A stretch of DNA of 64,000 nucleotides from contig CAZTDD010000010.1 of the NCBI GenBank assembly GCA_964612675.1, positions 35,448 to 99,447 on the forward strand, in the 5' to 3' direction. Below, piece after piece: positions 26,427 through 35,984 of the stretch; the first letter of the stretch is position 1; each line of letters begins with the position of its first letter. A program made the translations under genes and the position numbers. The notes beneath the pieces were generated by a model. That model made no database searches and was not told where the DNA came from. It saw only the letters and a program-made list of their open reading frames with translations. The stretch comes from CAZTDD01 sp964612675. GTDB taxonomy: Bacteria > Hinthialibacterota > Hinthialibacteria > Hinthialibacterales > JAKPRU01.

Positions 26427-27863
26427 ATGGGAGAAGATACCGGGGAGAACCCAAATGTTATTCCTGTATCGTACGCGCAATTGTTTGATGCGATCCCGTC
26501 CTACATATCGATTCAAGATCGGAATCACCGAATCATCTACGTAAACCAACGATTCAAAGAACGTTTTGATTGCCGTGTCGGACACTCCTGTCATGTCGCC
26601 TGCAAACAGCAAGACGAGGTTTGTTCCGAATGCCCGGTTGACAAGTCGTTCGCGGATGGAGACGTTCATGAAATAGAGGATACCTTGTGGGATCGCTGGG
26701 GAGCTCCGGTTGACGTTCTTACTCGCACGAGCCCTGTTCGCTCTTCCAACGGTGGGATTGTCGCGGTTATGAAAGTCTCTACCGATATCACGGAGCGGAA
26801 AGATCTCGAGCGGCGTCTGGCCCGAAGCCGTGAACAGTACAAAGGCCTCTTTGACTCCGTCCCTTGCTACATTTCGGTTCAAGACAGGGCCTTCCGGATC
26901 TTTGAGGCGAACGATCGTTTTGAACAGGAATTCGGCGACTGTCTCGGTGCTCGTTGCCACAGAGTATGCAAACGACGCGAAGAGCCTTGTAGTTTCTGCC
27001 CTGTCGCGCAGACATTCGGAGACGGACGCGTTCATTCCAGCGAAGAAGAGATGGTGACCCAAAGAGGAGAATCGAGAAACCTGATTGTTTACACAGCGCC
27101 GATCGTCGATGCCGGTGGAAATGTCACCAAAGTGATGAAGATGTCCGTTGATATTACGGATGTCAAAGTCCTTCAACAACATCTGGTTACTTTGGGAGAG
27201 ATGGTGGCGGCGGTGAGTCACAATATCAAGGATGTTCTTGGTGGTCTGGGCGGCGGGCTCTATATGGCCAAATCCGGTTTGGAACGCGGAAATAGAAAGC
27301 GAATACTCAGCGGCTTGGAGACTGTGGAGAAGAACATGCGGCGTATTTCCGACCAGGCGCGCGATGTTTTGTACTATACAAAGGAAAGGGTTCCACAGCG
27401 CACCGCGATCTCACCTCAGGAATTGATCGATGATGTGCTGCAGCTGCACCGGGAAACCGCCCAATCGTATGGTATCATCATGGAAGATACAGTCTTGGCT
27501 CCGCCCCCTTGTCTTCAAGCCGACCCAGGTGCGCTCCAACTCGCCTTGAGCAATTTGGTCGCCAACGCGGTTGACGCCTGTAGGATGGATCAAACGAAGT
27601 CCGGCCATCGTGTAGAAATCAATGTGACGACGGAGAAGGGCGATGTCCTCTTCGAAGTGTCCGATAACGCCGGAGGGATACCGGACGAAGTCAAACCGCA
27701 GATCTTTGAAAGATTCTTCTCAACGAAGGGAGTCGAGGGAACGGGGATGGGGCTCCTGGTTGTCCAGAAGATTGTCCATGAGCATGGAGGCACCGTTTCC
27801 TGCCGATCGGAATCGGGAGAGGGCAGCACGTTCGTAATACGTTTACCCCTTTCGATGCCTTGA
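26427..27863 (+). CDS. Soluble histidine kinase with two Cys-motif PAS domains
   Basis: Start 26427 has GAGTGG upstream. The 478-residue protein has no membrane helix. Two PAS domains (about residues 15-120 and 138-245) each contain the same four-Cys pattern C-x3-C-x6-C-x2-C: Cys55/59/66/69 and Cys177/181/188/191, embedded in CHVACK...CSECPV and CHRVCK...CSFCPV. The kinase part has His265 in AAVSHNIKDVLGG and an HATPase with NLVANAVDA, VSDNAGGIP and GTGMGLLVV. The Cys clusters could hold a metal, an Fe-S cluster or a thiol switch. It likely pairs with the adjacent receiver protein. Confidence 0.92.
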   Translation: MGEDTGENPNVIPVSYAQLFDAIPSYISIQDRNHRIIYVNQRFKERFDCRVGHSCHVACKQQDEVCSECPVDKSFADGDVHEIEDTLWDRWGAPVDVLTRTSPVRSSNGGIVAVMKVSTDITERKDLERRLARSREQYKGLFDSVPCYISVQDRAFRIFEANDRFEQEFGDCLGARCHRVCKRREEPCSFCPVAQTFGDGRVHSSEEEMVTQRGESRNLIVYTAPIVDAGGNVTKVMKMSVDITDVKVLQQHLVTLGEMVAAVSHNIKDVLGGLGGGLYMAKSGLERGNRKRILSGLETVEKNMRRISDQARDVLYYTKERVPQRTAISPQELIDDVLQLHRETAQSYGIIMEDTVLAPPPCLQADPGALQLALSNLVANAVDACRMDQTKSGHRVEINVTTEKGDVLFEVSDNAGGIPDEVKPQIFERFFSTKGVEGTGMGLLVVQKIVHEHGGTVSCRSESGEGSTFVIRLPLSMP

Positions 27864-27936
27864 GATGTGGCTTCGAAGAGTCTGGGGCGGCGGCATGTTG
27901 GATTGAAGGAAGCATGCGAATCTACTTTGTGTCTCG

Positions 27937-28018
27937 CTAATCTACTCTGTTTGTCTCCGCCCCAGGACCGCAAACAACAAGAAAACGTTACGCCGCTCGT
28001 GAGACGCACGCACGGTGT
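27937..28018 (+). repeat. Direct repeat, copy 1
   Basis: About 80 bases that recur at 29204-29287 with roughly 80% identity by eye. Shared core: CTCTGTTTGTCTCCGCCCC, then CCGCAAACAACAA and CGTTAC-CCGCTCGT. The two copies bracket the two-gene insert at 28037-29018. Confidence 0.7.
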
Positions 28019-28059
28019 TCGATGGCATAATGCTTATTAGGGATTTCCAAGCGCGGGGA

Positions 28060-28747
28060 CTATAACAGGTATTTCCCGATGAGAAGGGAAGCGACCGCAA
28101 CGATCAAGCCTATTACTATCTGCCAGACAAGATTCTTCCTGCGGGCTGTACGCTCTTTTCTCCTTCTTGTGATTCTCTATGTTTGCTTCCTCCTCTTTCT
28201 TCTGGCATTCATCAAGAGCAGGAATGTGGTTGTACATTTCTACAAGCGAGTCACGGAGATCGGAGATTATGTTATTGTACGTTCTCACCTCCTCCAGAAG
28301 TTCATCCTGTTTAGATTTCGATATGTCTTTTTTCCCACGTACTTCAGCAACCTTCGCGCACAACTCCGTCACCTTTGGGCGGATGTGCTCGTAATAATCC
28401 GGGAATGCCGCAGTGAGGACTTGATTCGAATACACGCTTACTGACTTCGTGATGGTTTCTCGGAAGACAATAGAGAGACGGTCAGCGCAGTCAAAGAATG
28501 CCCGATATTCATGACCAAGTGCCTTATCGTAGTTCCCCCGTATGTAACCTTCGTTTTTCTGCTCATCGACGTCCAGAACCCCAAGCTCTTTAGAGCGCGC
28601 TCTAATGATATGTTCAAGAGCGTCTCTTTGCTCCTTCATCGGTTGAAGGAAGGTTCGATGCTTTGGGTCGTATTCCTCCCCAAGTAACATAAGATCCTTG
28701 GCATATTGATGGATTTCTATGATGCGACGCCAAGTTTCCTCAGACAC
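28060..28747 (-). pseudogene. Coiled-coil protein with C-terminal membrane anchor, frameshifted near 28156
   Basis: The uninterrupted frame runs 28747 to 28037 (236 residues) and is helical and Lys/Glu-rich (MSEETWRRIIEIHQYAKDL...). Its last 38 residues are unlike the rest. Reading one A fewer in the AAAA run (plus-strand 28156-28159) shifts to a frame that ends at 28060 with RRKNLVWQIVIGLIVAVASL, a clean tail-anchor transmembrane helix. A single-base insertion or a sequencing error is therefore likely. No family recognised. The base composition is visibly more AT-rich than flanking genes, suggesting transfer. Confidence 0.65.
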
Positions 28748-28808
28748 AGAAAACTTTTCCCCCTCAAATTGCTTTTATAGCGCACAAATCGGGAGACTCC
28801 TAGGATAC

Positions 28809-29018
28809 CTAGGGTAATGGGATATTCAGGACTCTATTGCGATGCTCTTCGTATTCCTGGTCAGTTTCAAATCTCCCCTCCGACAGGCGTACCGATCCTC
28901 TGAAACGCACAGACTCCTGCATGGTTGTTTCGCGGGTCTGCTCAGTGATAGGCCCAATCCTTGGTAGATCAACGTTAATTAAGTCCTTCCAGTCATCGCC
29001 TGTCTTTAGCGTTGACAT
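28809..29018 (-). CDS. Small hypothetical protein
   Basis: The 69-residue frame (MSTLKTGDDWKDLINVDLPRI...) follows an AAAGGGG ribosome site and lies 61 bases before the coiled-coil gene on the same strand, so they may be co-transcribed. It is rich in Glu, Arg and Thr with no Cys. No family recognised. It shares the lower GC of its neighbour. Confidence 0.5.
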   Translation of the reverse strand: MSTLKTGDDWKDLINVDLPRIGPITEQTRETTMQESVRFRGSVRLSEGRFETDQEYEEHRNRVLNIPLP

Positions 29019-29203
29019 GATAAATTTACCCCTTTCGCCGGATCATTATAAAACAGTTTCCTTGTCGCCACGCTTCTTTAGGCAATTCAGGCAACTCAAA
29101 TGAGAATAATGACTCGTCTTTTTCGCTTGCTGCTACACAGAGACTCCTTTTGTATGTCAGTGTATCTCAGTGTATGGCACTGTACGCCCCTTGTCAATCC
29201 CGC

Positions 29204-29287
29204 GAACCTGCTCTGTTTGTCTCCGCCCCGGGGCCGCAAACAACAAAGATCCGTTACACCGCTCGTCGCGAACCCGCTGGACGGTGT
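29204..29287 (+). repeat. Direct repeat, copy 2
   Basis: Second copy of the repeat at 27937-28018, same orientation. Nothing else is seen in 29019-29352 apart from AT-rich sequence. Confidence 0.7.
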
Positions 29288-29352
29288 AAGAGAATGAGTC
29301 AAGGTGTTCAGAAACTAGGTGCGCGGGGGCTTATTTGACTGGTATGTGATGG

Positions 29353-29540
29353 CTATTTGACTTCCCGCTCAGGCAGGGCCGCAAACGTCAGCGAATCCAC
29401 GGCACGGCGGAGGCTCCGGTCTCCCGCCATTTGAACGTAGATCTCCGATGTTCGAACGCTCGAATGCCGCATGAGCATCTGGATCTCGAAGGCCGTGCAA
29501 TCCTTTCGGGCAAATACCAGTTGGAGGGTCGACGCTTAGC
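29353..29540 (-). pseudogene. C-terminal fragment of a tyrosine recombinase/integrase
   Basis: The minus strand encodes LVFARKDCTAFEIQMLMRHS followed by SVRTSEIYVQMAGDRSLRRAVDSL and a stop at 29353. The RHSSVRTSEIYVQ segment is the last catalytic box of tyrosine recombinases, with the active-site Tyr in IYV. An in-frame TAA just upstream of about 29540 and the absence of the Arg box show that only the last 60 residues remain. It lies right after the 3' end of tRNA-Trp, a usual attachment site. Confidence 0.7.
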
Positions 29541-29567
29541 GTACCGGCGACAAAGGATGAGAGAGAG

Positions 29568-29640
29568 CAGGCGTGGAGGGACTCGAACCCCCAACCGCTT
29601 GATTTGGAGTCAAGTGCTCTGCCAATTGAGCCACACGCCT
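29568..29640 (-). tRNA. tRNA-Trp (CCA anticodon)
   Basis: The minus strand folds as a full cloverleaf: acceptor arms AGGCGTG/CACGCCT, anticodon stem CTTGA/TCAAG around CTCCAAA (anticodon CCA), and a GGTTCGAGTCC T-arm. The discriminator base is G. The CCA end is not encoded. Confidence 0.95.
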
Positions 29641-30096
29641 GTGGGGAGCTAGTAATCTACCACCAGATCGCCACACGGGCAAGAATTCGTGCCACCTATG
29701 GGCCACCTACTGTTGCGCTGCTTGCGACCTGAGCAAAACCACACTTTTGCTCCGACAACACGCCAACTCTTGGATTTACGGATAGATGTGTAGAGAGATG
29801 AACTTTGTTTTGAGGACAATCTATCACCCTGAATCCGACAGTAGCGCTCGGGTTTTTCCTGGGCGATTTGATTTGTCCGAGATAAACTCGGACGCCCGTT
29901 GGGCGAGTTTGTCATATGCTCCATCTACTGTCATTACAACCAGTTAACGCTCTGTCTCTACTTCGAACTGCCGTTTTTAGAATCACTTACTTTGCTGTCC
30001 GGCGGAGAGACTATTTCTCCTCAGGGCACTAAGGACAATGGACTCGAGCGCCTTGTTTGCATTTCGCAACAGGGGCCGTTAGAATTGCAAACGCAA
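29641..30096. other. Intergenic region between the two tRNAs, no gene seen
   Basis: No credible gene. A perfect stem GTCCGAG/CTCGGAC with a five-base loop lies at 29875-29893, followed by GCCC-GTT-GGGC at 29894-29904. These may be terminator-like or mobile-element remnants. Confidence 0.4.
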
Positions 30097-30182
<86 letters not shown>

Positions 30183-30233
30183 GGACGAGCCGGTGCACGC
30201 ATTTCCACGTCGAAACAGCCCGTTGCGCTCGCT

Positions 30234-31769
30234 TTACTCCCTTCGACCTGCCCCGTTTTCCACCGCGATCTTCGGCCAGATCTCCAGGAAAAACGCAAGG
30301 CAACAAAGAAGAATGAAACTGACCAGCATCCCGACCCCGGTCATCATGGTTCGCTTCGGGAAAACCCGCTTGTCCGGCATGACCGCGGTTCCTCCTTGGA
30401 CATCCGCAAAACGTTGGCCTTCCTCCATTCCTCCGATCAACATCGCCGCCTGTTGCAGCTGTCTCTCATGCGCGGCAGCTTGATTCTCGAGTTGCTCGAT
30501 TTCGCGCTGGATGGCAATCATTTTGGTGTCGGCCGCTCCGACCTGCTTGCGGAGTTCATCAATCTCTGAAAGCAGACTGGTGGCGAGGTCCTGCAATCCC
30601 TCGCGAATGGTCTGCTGCCGGTTCCAATGTTCCTGGTAGTTTTCCTCGCGCATCCCCACCGGCAATCGTTCGAGTTGAGCGATCTCAGTTTCTACCTCGA
30701 TCAATCGCGGCAGGATCGCCTCCCCGAAGTTCTCCTGCATTTGGAACTGGGAGAGGGATTCTTTTCGAAGATGTTCGGTAAGGAAAGGAAGATCTTCATC
30801 TTCCAGATTCAACTCGTTTAGTTTTTCGGCCCACACCGCTTCCGTTTCCGCGACCCCATAGAGGAGCATTCGCTTGGCGGCAAGTTTTGCTTTCAGATCC
30901 TGTAGTCCGGAATTCGCACAGAGATCGCGTAACTTCTCATAGGCTTGGTTTAGTCGGCTCGTGAGTTCCTCCCCGTGCCGGTTTACCTGTCCGGTTCTCG
31001 ACAGAATCTCATTCCGGGCGATTTCCTCCGCCCGGTCAAGGAACGAGCGCACCCAGACATTTGTGATCATCTGTGCGCTCGACGCGGTGTCAAACTCTCC
31101 GTACACATCGATGATTTGAGAGTAAATGGTTTCCAGATTGGTTTCTTTGACCTTTGTGACGGACGCACGAAGCATTTCGCGTAGATCGAAAAGCGTCAGG
31201 TCACTGAGTTCGTCATCGTCCAATTCGTAGACCGCCTGGATTTCGCCGGCGCTCATGAATCCCAGGATTCGCAGCCGCTGGACGCGCTCGTCAAGAAGGT
31301 TGTTGATCGCTTCTCCCGGTTTGTGGAGCTCTTCCGCATCTTCGTAGATCACACGCGCCAGCTTGGGAATATTCGTCCGTTGGATCAGAAGAAACGGCTG
31401 GATTTCTCCCTCCTGTAAGTCGAGGTTTTCCAATAGGATCTCTTTCTTAGTGGGATTCTCCAAAACGTCGTAAAGGGATTCGTGCAACCAGCGCAGCCTG
31501 TCCAAAACCGTTGACAACATCGACTGATCGACGAGCAGGCTGCGGTAGGTGAGCACGTCCAAGGGACGTGAAAGGAGTGTGATCTGTTCCTTGAATTTCG
31601 GGGTTGTGACGAGGATGTGGCTTTCGGCGCGCCAGGTTTGCGGCCAGAGCAGGCTGGCGACCGCCACTGCGACAGTTGCGATGAACGTTCCCGTGACGAT
31701 CATTCTTCGGCGCCGGTACAGTATGCGCAACGAACTGGTCAAATCGTAGCTGGACGGTTGTGTATTCAT
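30234..31769 (-). CDS. Wzz-type polysaccharide chain-length/export protein
   Basis: Starting at 31769 (MNTQPSSYDLTSSLRILYRRRRMIVTG), with a GGGAGAA ribosome site, the 511-residue product has an N-terminal transmembrane helix after an Arg-rich segment. A long periplasmic part with heavy coiled coil follows (residues about 250-460, Glu/Gln/Leu-rich), then a C-terminal helix (MTGVGMLVSFILLCCLAFFLEI). This is the layout of Wzz/PCP proteins that control polysaccharide length. There is no tyrosine-kinase domain. It is divergent from the O-antigen ligase-like gene, consistent with a joint envelope role. Confidence 0.85.
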   Translation of the reverse strand: MNTQPSSYDLTSSLRILYRRRRMIVTGTFIATVAVAVASLLWPQTWRAESHILVTTPKFKEQITLLSRPLDVLTYRSLLVDQSMLSTVLDRLRWLHESLYDVLENPTKKEILLENLDLQEGEIQPFLLIQRTNIPKLARVIYEDAEELHKPGEAINNLLDERVQRLRILGFMSAGEIQAVYELDDDELSDLTLFDLREMLRASVTKVKETNLETIYSQIIDVYGEFDTASSAQMITNVWVRSFLDRAEEIARNEILSRTGQVNRHGEELTSRLNQAYEKLRDLCANSGLQDLKAKLAAKRMLLYGVAETEAVWAEKLNELNLEDEDLPFLTEHLRKESLSQFQMQENFGEAILPRLIEVETEIAQLERLPVGMREENYQEHWNRQQTIREGLQDLATSLLSEIDELRKQVGAADTKMIAIQREIEQLENQAAAHERQLQQAAMLIGGMEEGQRFADVQGGTAVMPDKRVFPKRTMMTGVGMLVSFILLCCLAFFLEIWPKIAVENGAGRRE

Positions 31770-31952
31770 GGTTCTCCCGAGACAAAGAGCGTTCTGATCC
31801 GTTTGTGAATGATGCGTGGTGTCCGAACTCCCGTCAAGCGGGCGTTGATCTGTCTGTCCAGCGTCGCCGTTGACACAGGGAGGTTCCGCAGATAGCGTCC
31901 AAGGTCTTTCCGACACCGAGAATCTTCGATTTCCTATTGACGAGGCCGGTTC

Positions 31953-33476
31953 GTGGCAGGTCCAAATGCAGACGGTTCAACCAACTCGACGTCACCAATG
32001 AAGGCCCGTCCGGACCTCACCGGGCTCTTGTTGTTATTGCCGTTCCTCTGCGCGATTCCCTTTCTGGCCAACCGGCCCAAGATTCTACTCGGTTTGTTAG
32101 GGGCCACGGTTCTTGTCGTGGGACTCGCTTTTCTCCGGGAATGGTTGATTCTCGTTTTCTATGCACTGATTGCGTTCTCTGTGGAGATCGATTTCGGCGG
32201 TGGCAAGCATGCCATCACGCTGCCCACGGAAGCATTGATTCCCGTTCTTGTGATCACAACCGTACTGGCGGTACTGGTATCGGGCCGGTTCCGTTATGTC
32301 CGGTCACCGCTCAATGTGGCGGTCGGTCTCTACGTGTTGGTAATCTACGCCTCGTTTCTCATCACTCGCGAACCGGTCAGCAGTATCAAGGCTTTGGTGC
32401 GAGATACCGGCTATATTTTCGCTGGTTACGTTCTGTTACAGCGGTTTGTGACCGATCGGCGTCGACTGGTCATTCTGCTGGTCTCGTGTGGAGCGATCCA
32501 GACGCTTCTTGTCTTGTACGGCTTCGGTACGCAAGCTGTGGGCGGTATCCGCATCTATGACGATATTGCGTATCCCTTTTTTGAGAACCATTGCATTTAC
32601 GCCGCATACCTTGTTTCGACCTTGGCTTTCCTGACGGCGTTTGGGCTGGGCTACTTACGAGGTACGAAGGGAACTGTTGTGAACGTCCTTGCTCTGATGT
32701 TCGCCGGGGCGGTCGTGTTGACATTCGTTCGTGCCGCCTGGATCAGCATCGCTTTCATGCTGCTCTATTTCTTGCTTCGCTTCCGTGGGAAGGAGGGAAG
32801 CGTCAATTTGCTGTTGACGTTCTTGATCTTGGACCTTCTAGCGGTAGCGGTCATCTTGGGTACGGATGTCGGTCAGCTGTTTGTGGAACGGTTCCAAACC
32901 ATTGGCGACACCCGCTACGTGGCCAACTACGATCGCCTGGACCGATGGCTTGCGGCACTCAATATGTGGCGGGACGAGCCGATTTACGGCATGGGGTACG
33001 GAGCCTATCCTGACGTGTATTGGGATTACGTTGTTTATTCTCAAGCGTACTCCACCGATATGCGTATGGGGGCGCATAATCTGTACTTTGAGATCATGGC
33101 GGAGACGGGCGTGATCGGGTTGAGTATTTTTCTGTTGATGATCTACATGTTCTTCCGTGAGGCGACCGTGCACGATCCCGGCGACCGGGATTTGCTGATC
33201 TCCTGTACGTTGGCCGGAGCTAAGGGAGCCATGATCGCGTTTTTGATCCACGTGTTCTTCAATAATCTTGGTCCTTCGGACAAGATTGGTATCAGTTTCT
33301 GGTTATTGCTATCGCTGGTCCCGTGCTGCGTGCGATTGGCCGAGCAGTCGCTTGGGGAGGGATGGAACCGTCGGAAGCGGGATTTACTTGTGCCCGATTC
33401 GGGTCCGGAGATGGGATCGACAAGCCTGGACGCGAACCAGGCGAAGTCAGAGTTCACCGGTCAACAGAGCGAATAG
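31953..33476 (+). CDS. O-antigen ligase / Wzy-C family membrane protein
   Basis: The 507-residue product has about ten transmembrane helices. A large loop near residues 330-380 holds the family pattern RLDRWLAALNMWRDEPIYGMGYGAYPDVY...MGAHNLYFEIMAETGVIGL; the conserved His in the MGAHN box is the presumed catalytic residue of WaaL/Wzy-type glycosyltransferases. It joins polysaccharide units on polyprenyl carriers at the periplasmic face. The start is GTG 31953 after GAGG; an ATG at 31998 is possible. Its 3' end overlaps cdsA by 30 bases. Confidence 0.85.
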   Translation: MAGPNADGSTNSTSPMKARPDLTGLLLLLPFLCAIPFLANRPKILLGLLGATVLVVGLAFLREWLILVFYALIAFSVEIDFGGGKHAITLPTEALIPVLVITTVLAVLVSGRFRYVRSPLNVAVGLYVLVIYASFLITREPVSSIKALVRDTGYIFAGYVLLQRFVTDRRRLVILLVSCGAIQTLLVLYGFGTQAVGGIRIYDDIAYPFFENHCIYAAYLVSTLAFLTAFGLGYLRGTKGTVVNVLALMFAGAVVLTFVRAAWISIAFMLLYFLLRFRGKEGSVNLLLTFLILDLLAVAVILGTDVGQLFVERFQTIGDTRYVANYDRLDRWLAALNMWRDEPIYGMGYGAYPDVYWDYVVYSQAYSTDMRMGAHNLYFEIMAETGVIGLSIFLLMIYMFFREATVHDPGDRDLLISCTLAGAKGAMIAFLIHVFFNNLGPSDKIGISFWLLLSLVPCCVRLAEQSLGEGWNRRKRDLLVPDSGPEMGSTSLDANQAKSEFTGQQSE

Positions 33477-34292
33477 AAACATCGCCGGAGCGGTCCAAAG
33501 CAGCGAATCCAACATATCGAGGATGCCGCCATGGCCCGTGGCGGTGGAGATACTGCCGGAATCCTTGAGCCCCGCATCGCGTTTGAGCATGGATTCCACC
33601 AAATCCCCTAGTTGAGCCAACACTGCGATTACGAGAGTCAACAACGTGATTCCAAGCCAGGCTTTCGGCGAACTGTCCATCCAGAACAGGCTGCCGGGTT
33701 GCGCCCACGCGGACTGTACCGCCCCGCAAATTGCGACCGATAAAACCGCGAAAACGAGTCCGCCGACGGCCCCCTCCACAGTCTTCTTGGGGCTCAAAGA
33801 CGGCACGAGGGAGTGACGGCCGAACATCGAGCCCACATACAGGCCTCCTGTGTCGGTAAAACTGGATACCAAGATGACAAAAATGGTTAGTGCAGCTCCG
33901 TTCGGCGCCTGCCGCAAGGCCACGACGGACGCCATAGGCGCACACACATAGAGGATCACAATGTACGCCGAACCGAGCCGTAATCGGCCGTTATACCAGC
34001 CGGTAGCGATGATGAGAACAGCCACAAGCCACGACCCCACGGCAGTCAGACAAACAGCCAAAACAGCCGACTGCAGATAGGCCGACACCAGAAGTCCCCA
34101 GCCGATTAGAAGACATCCCCAGAAAAGAGTCTTCCAGGACGGACCGACGAGGATTCTCCACAGCTCCCGTACCGCCAGTGTCATGAATACCCCCACAAGC
34201 AGAAAGGTGAGCTCGGGGCCGTATCGATGAAATGCGGCGACAAGGACAATGGGGATCAGCCCCAAACCGGTCAGTAATCGGCGCTGGTGCAT
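33447..34292 (-). CDS. cdsA: Phosphatidate cytidylyltransferase
   Basis: The 281-residue membrane protein makes CDP-diacylglycerol from phosphatidate and CTP. It has eight or so helices and the SLSPKKTVEGAVGG motif. The C-terminal signature reads LGDLVESMLKRDAGLKDSGS and then TGHGGILDMLDSLL. Two details differ from the usual pattern: the spacer between KDSGS and GHGG is two residues longer, and the LDR motif reads LDM. The catalytic Lys and Asp are kept, so it is probably active. Confidence 0.9.
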   Translation of the reverse strand: MHQRRLLTGLGLIPIVLVAAFHRYGPELTFLLVGVFMTLAVRELWRILVGPSWKTLFWGCLLIGWGLLVSAYLQSAVLAVCLTAVGSWLVAVLIIATGWYNGRLRLGSAYIVILYVCAPMASVVALRQAPNGAALTIFVILVSSFTDTGGLYVGSMFGRHSLVPSLSPKKTVEGAVGGLVFAVLSVAICGAVQSAWAQPGSLFWMDSSPKAWLGITLLTLVIAVLAQLGDLVESMLKRDAGLKDSGSISTATGHGGILDMLDSLLWTAPAMFLFALLTGEL

Positions 34293-34353
34293 AGATGTAT
34301 TCTGTGCGTCCTAGAGACGGTTTTGGCTCGGACGAAGTCTTCCTGCGTCGAGA

Positions 34354-35685
34354 CTATTCAGGCAGCGGTTTTCCTTTCGTCTCCGGCGAGAAGTAGATCA
34401 CAATCAGCCCGAGGAGATAGACGCAGGCCATGACCATCGCGCCGCGCTGGAAGCCGGTGCTGCCTTCGCCCATGAGTCCCGCCAGGGTGCCGGCAACCAA
34501 ATTCCCGACCCCCGCAAGGACACGGCCAATGTTGTAACAGAAGCCTTCTCCGGTGGCACGAATTCGCGTTGGGAATAACTCCGGAATGTACAGTGGAAGC
34601 CATCCAAAGAACGCTGTCACCCACAGCCCTGCGAATACACCCCACAGACACATGGACCATCCGAACTCGGTGTGTAGGCCGTACAACGCCTCGACTGAAA
34701 TCCAAGCCAGCACGCAGAGCAACGCATAGGAAGCGCGACGGCTGATCCAATATCCGACGACACCGCCGAGGACTCCGCCGATGATTTGTCCGTAGCCCTG
34801 CCATATCGCGATGGTCGGATAGGCGGTCGGGTTGTCCGGCGCAAGACTGTGAACGTATGTTGCCAACCAGAGAAACGAGCCCCACGTTCCCAAGAGAGCG
34901 ATGGTCGAGAGAAGCGAGGCACAGATCGTGGAGCGCCGAAACTCGGGTGAGAAGATTTCCCTCAGCGACGAAGCTTCTTTCTTCTCCTCCTGGGATTTTA
35001 CCCAGCGCGGGGGTTCCTTTACGAAGATTCGGATAAAAATGGCGATGAACGCGGGTGTGATTCCGACCAGCAGAACCCAACGCCACACTTCGCCGGGGCC
35101 TTCGACGGCGATCAGGTATTGAAGCCAACTTCCCTCCACATCGGCGATGCCGGTGATCCACCGGCAGATTGTGGCCCCCAGCCAAAACCCGACGTTGGCG
35201 GAACTGCCGATGAGCCCGGCGAGAAGCGGACGGTTTTTCTCGGGCCAGGTTTCCATGACGAGGGCGACTCCGGCGCCCCATTCACCGCCCATGCCCATCG
35301 CGCCCAAGAAGCGGCAGATTGCGAGTTGCTGCCAGTTTTGCGCCCACGCCGAGAGGGCCGTGAATCCGGCATACACGAAAACCGTAATCATCAAGGTTTG
35401 AACGCGGCCGAGTTTGTCACCCATGCGGCCGAAAATGATCCCTCCGAGGGCTGCGCCCCAGAGAAACAAGGCCATTGTTAGGCCGATGATCTGCTTTACT
35501 TCTTCATCGCTTTTCCCGTGCATCAGATCGACGAGAGCCGGGCGGGCGATCACGCCGTACATACTCATCTCCATGCCGTCGAACATCCAACCCAGCAGCG
35601 CTGCGGCGAGTGCCAGCCACATTTGTGTTTTTGAAACGGTCGTGTCGGATGAAGGAGCAGTCGTACCACCTGGCGCTTCACTCAT
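34354..35685 (-). CDS. MFS transporter (metabolite:proton symporter type)
   Basis: I start at 35685 (MSEAPGGTTAPSS), which follows GGGGTGG; the longer frame adds 78 unlikely residues. The 443-residue product has 12 predicted helices. It carries the MFS loop 2-3 signature GRMGDKLGRVQTL, and loop 4-5 CRFLGAMGMGGEWGAG, close to the sugar/aromatic-acid symporter group (MHS, NanT/BenK-like). The C-terminal half has PELFPTRIRATGEGFCYNIGR. Substrate unknown; a carboxylate or sugar is likely. Confidence 0.9.
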   Translation of the reverse strand: MSEAPGGTTAPSSDTTVSKTQMWLALAAALLGWMFDGMEMSMYGVIARPALVDLMHGKSDEEVKQIIGLTMALFLWGAALGGIIFGRMGDKLGRVQTLMITVFVYAGFTALSAWAQNWQQLAICRFLGAMGMGGEWGAGVALVMETWPEKNRPLLAGLIGSSANVGFWLGATICRWITGIADVEGSWLQYLIAVEGPGEVWRWVLLVGITPAFIAIFIRIFVKEPPRWVKSQEEKKEASSLREIFSPEFRRSTICASLLSTIALLGTWGSFLWLATYVHSLAPDNPTAYPTIAIWQGYGQIIGGVLGGVVGYWISRRASYALLCVLAWISVEALYGLHTEFGWSMCLWGVFAGLWVTAFFGWLPLYIPELFPTRIRATGEGFCYNIGRVLAGVGNLVAGTLAGLMGEGSTGFQRGAMVMACVYLLGLIVIYFSPETKGKPLPE

Positions 35686-35984
35686 AATCCACCCCGTGTC
35701 GAATAGTATGGTATGAGGTCTCGGGTTACCCGGCCGGGAGATACTGAAGCCGACCTGACGGGATCCGCACCCGAAAACCGGAGGTGCCCGAGTGAAACAG
35801 GCGAACGACTCGGGGTCAAGGTCGGTGCGCGGTTTGAGAATGCCGTACGTCTTGCCACAGACGCCAGAATTCTCCGCCGGGAAAGTGGTGCCGAGAGTTG
35901 GCGGTTCCGTGTGCTTCATGGTTCAATAGAGCACGTGCCTGAGAGAAGCGCTTTCAGTGAATAGTAGGTGCAGTCCGAGCCGCG
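35686..35984. other. Divergent intergenic region
   Basis: No gene seen between the MFS and apbE genes. Any promoters for both lie here; none could be assigned with confidence. Confidence 0.4.

Noticed and set aside
29649..29924. A 91-codon minus-strand frame between the tRNAs
   Set aside because: No ribosome site, no motif, and it spans hairpins; probably chance.
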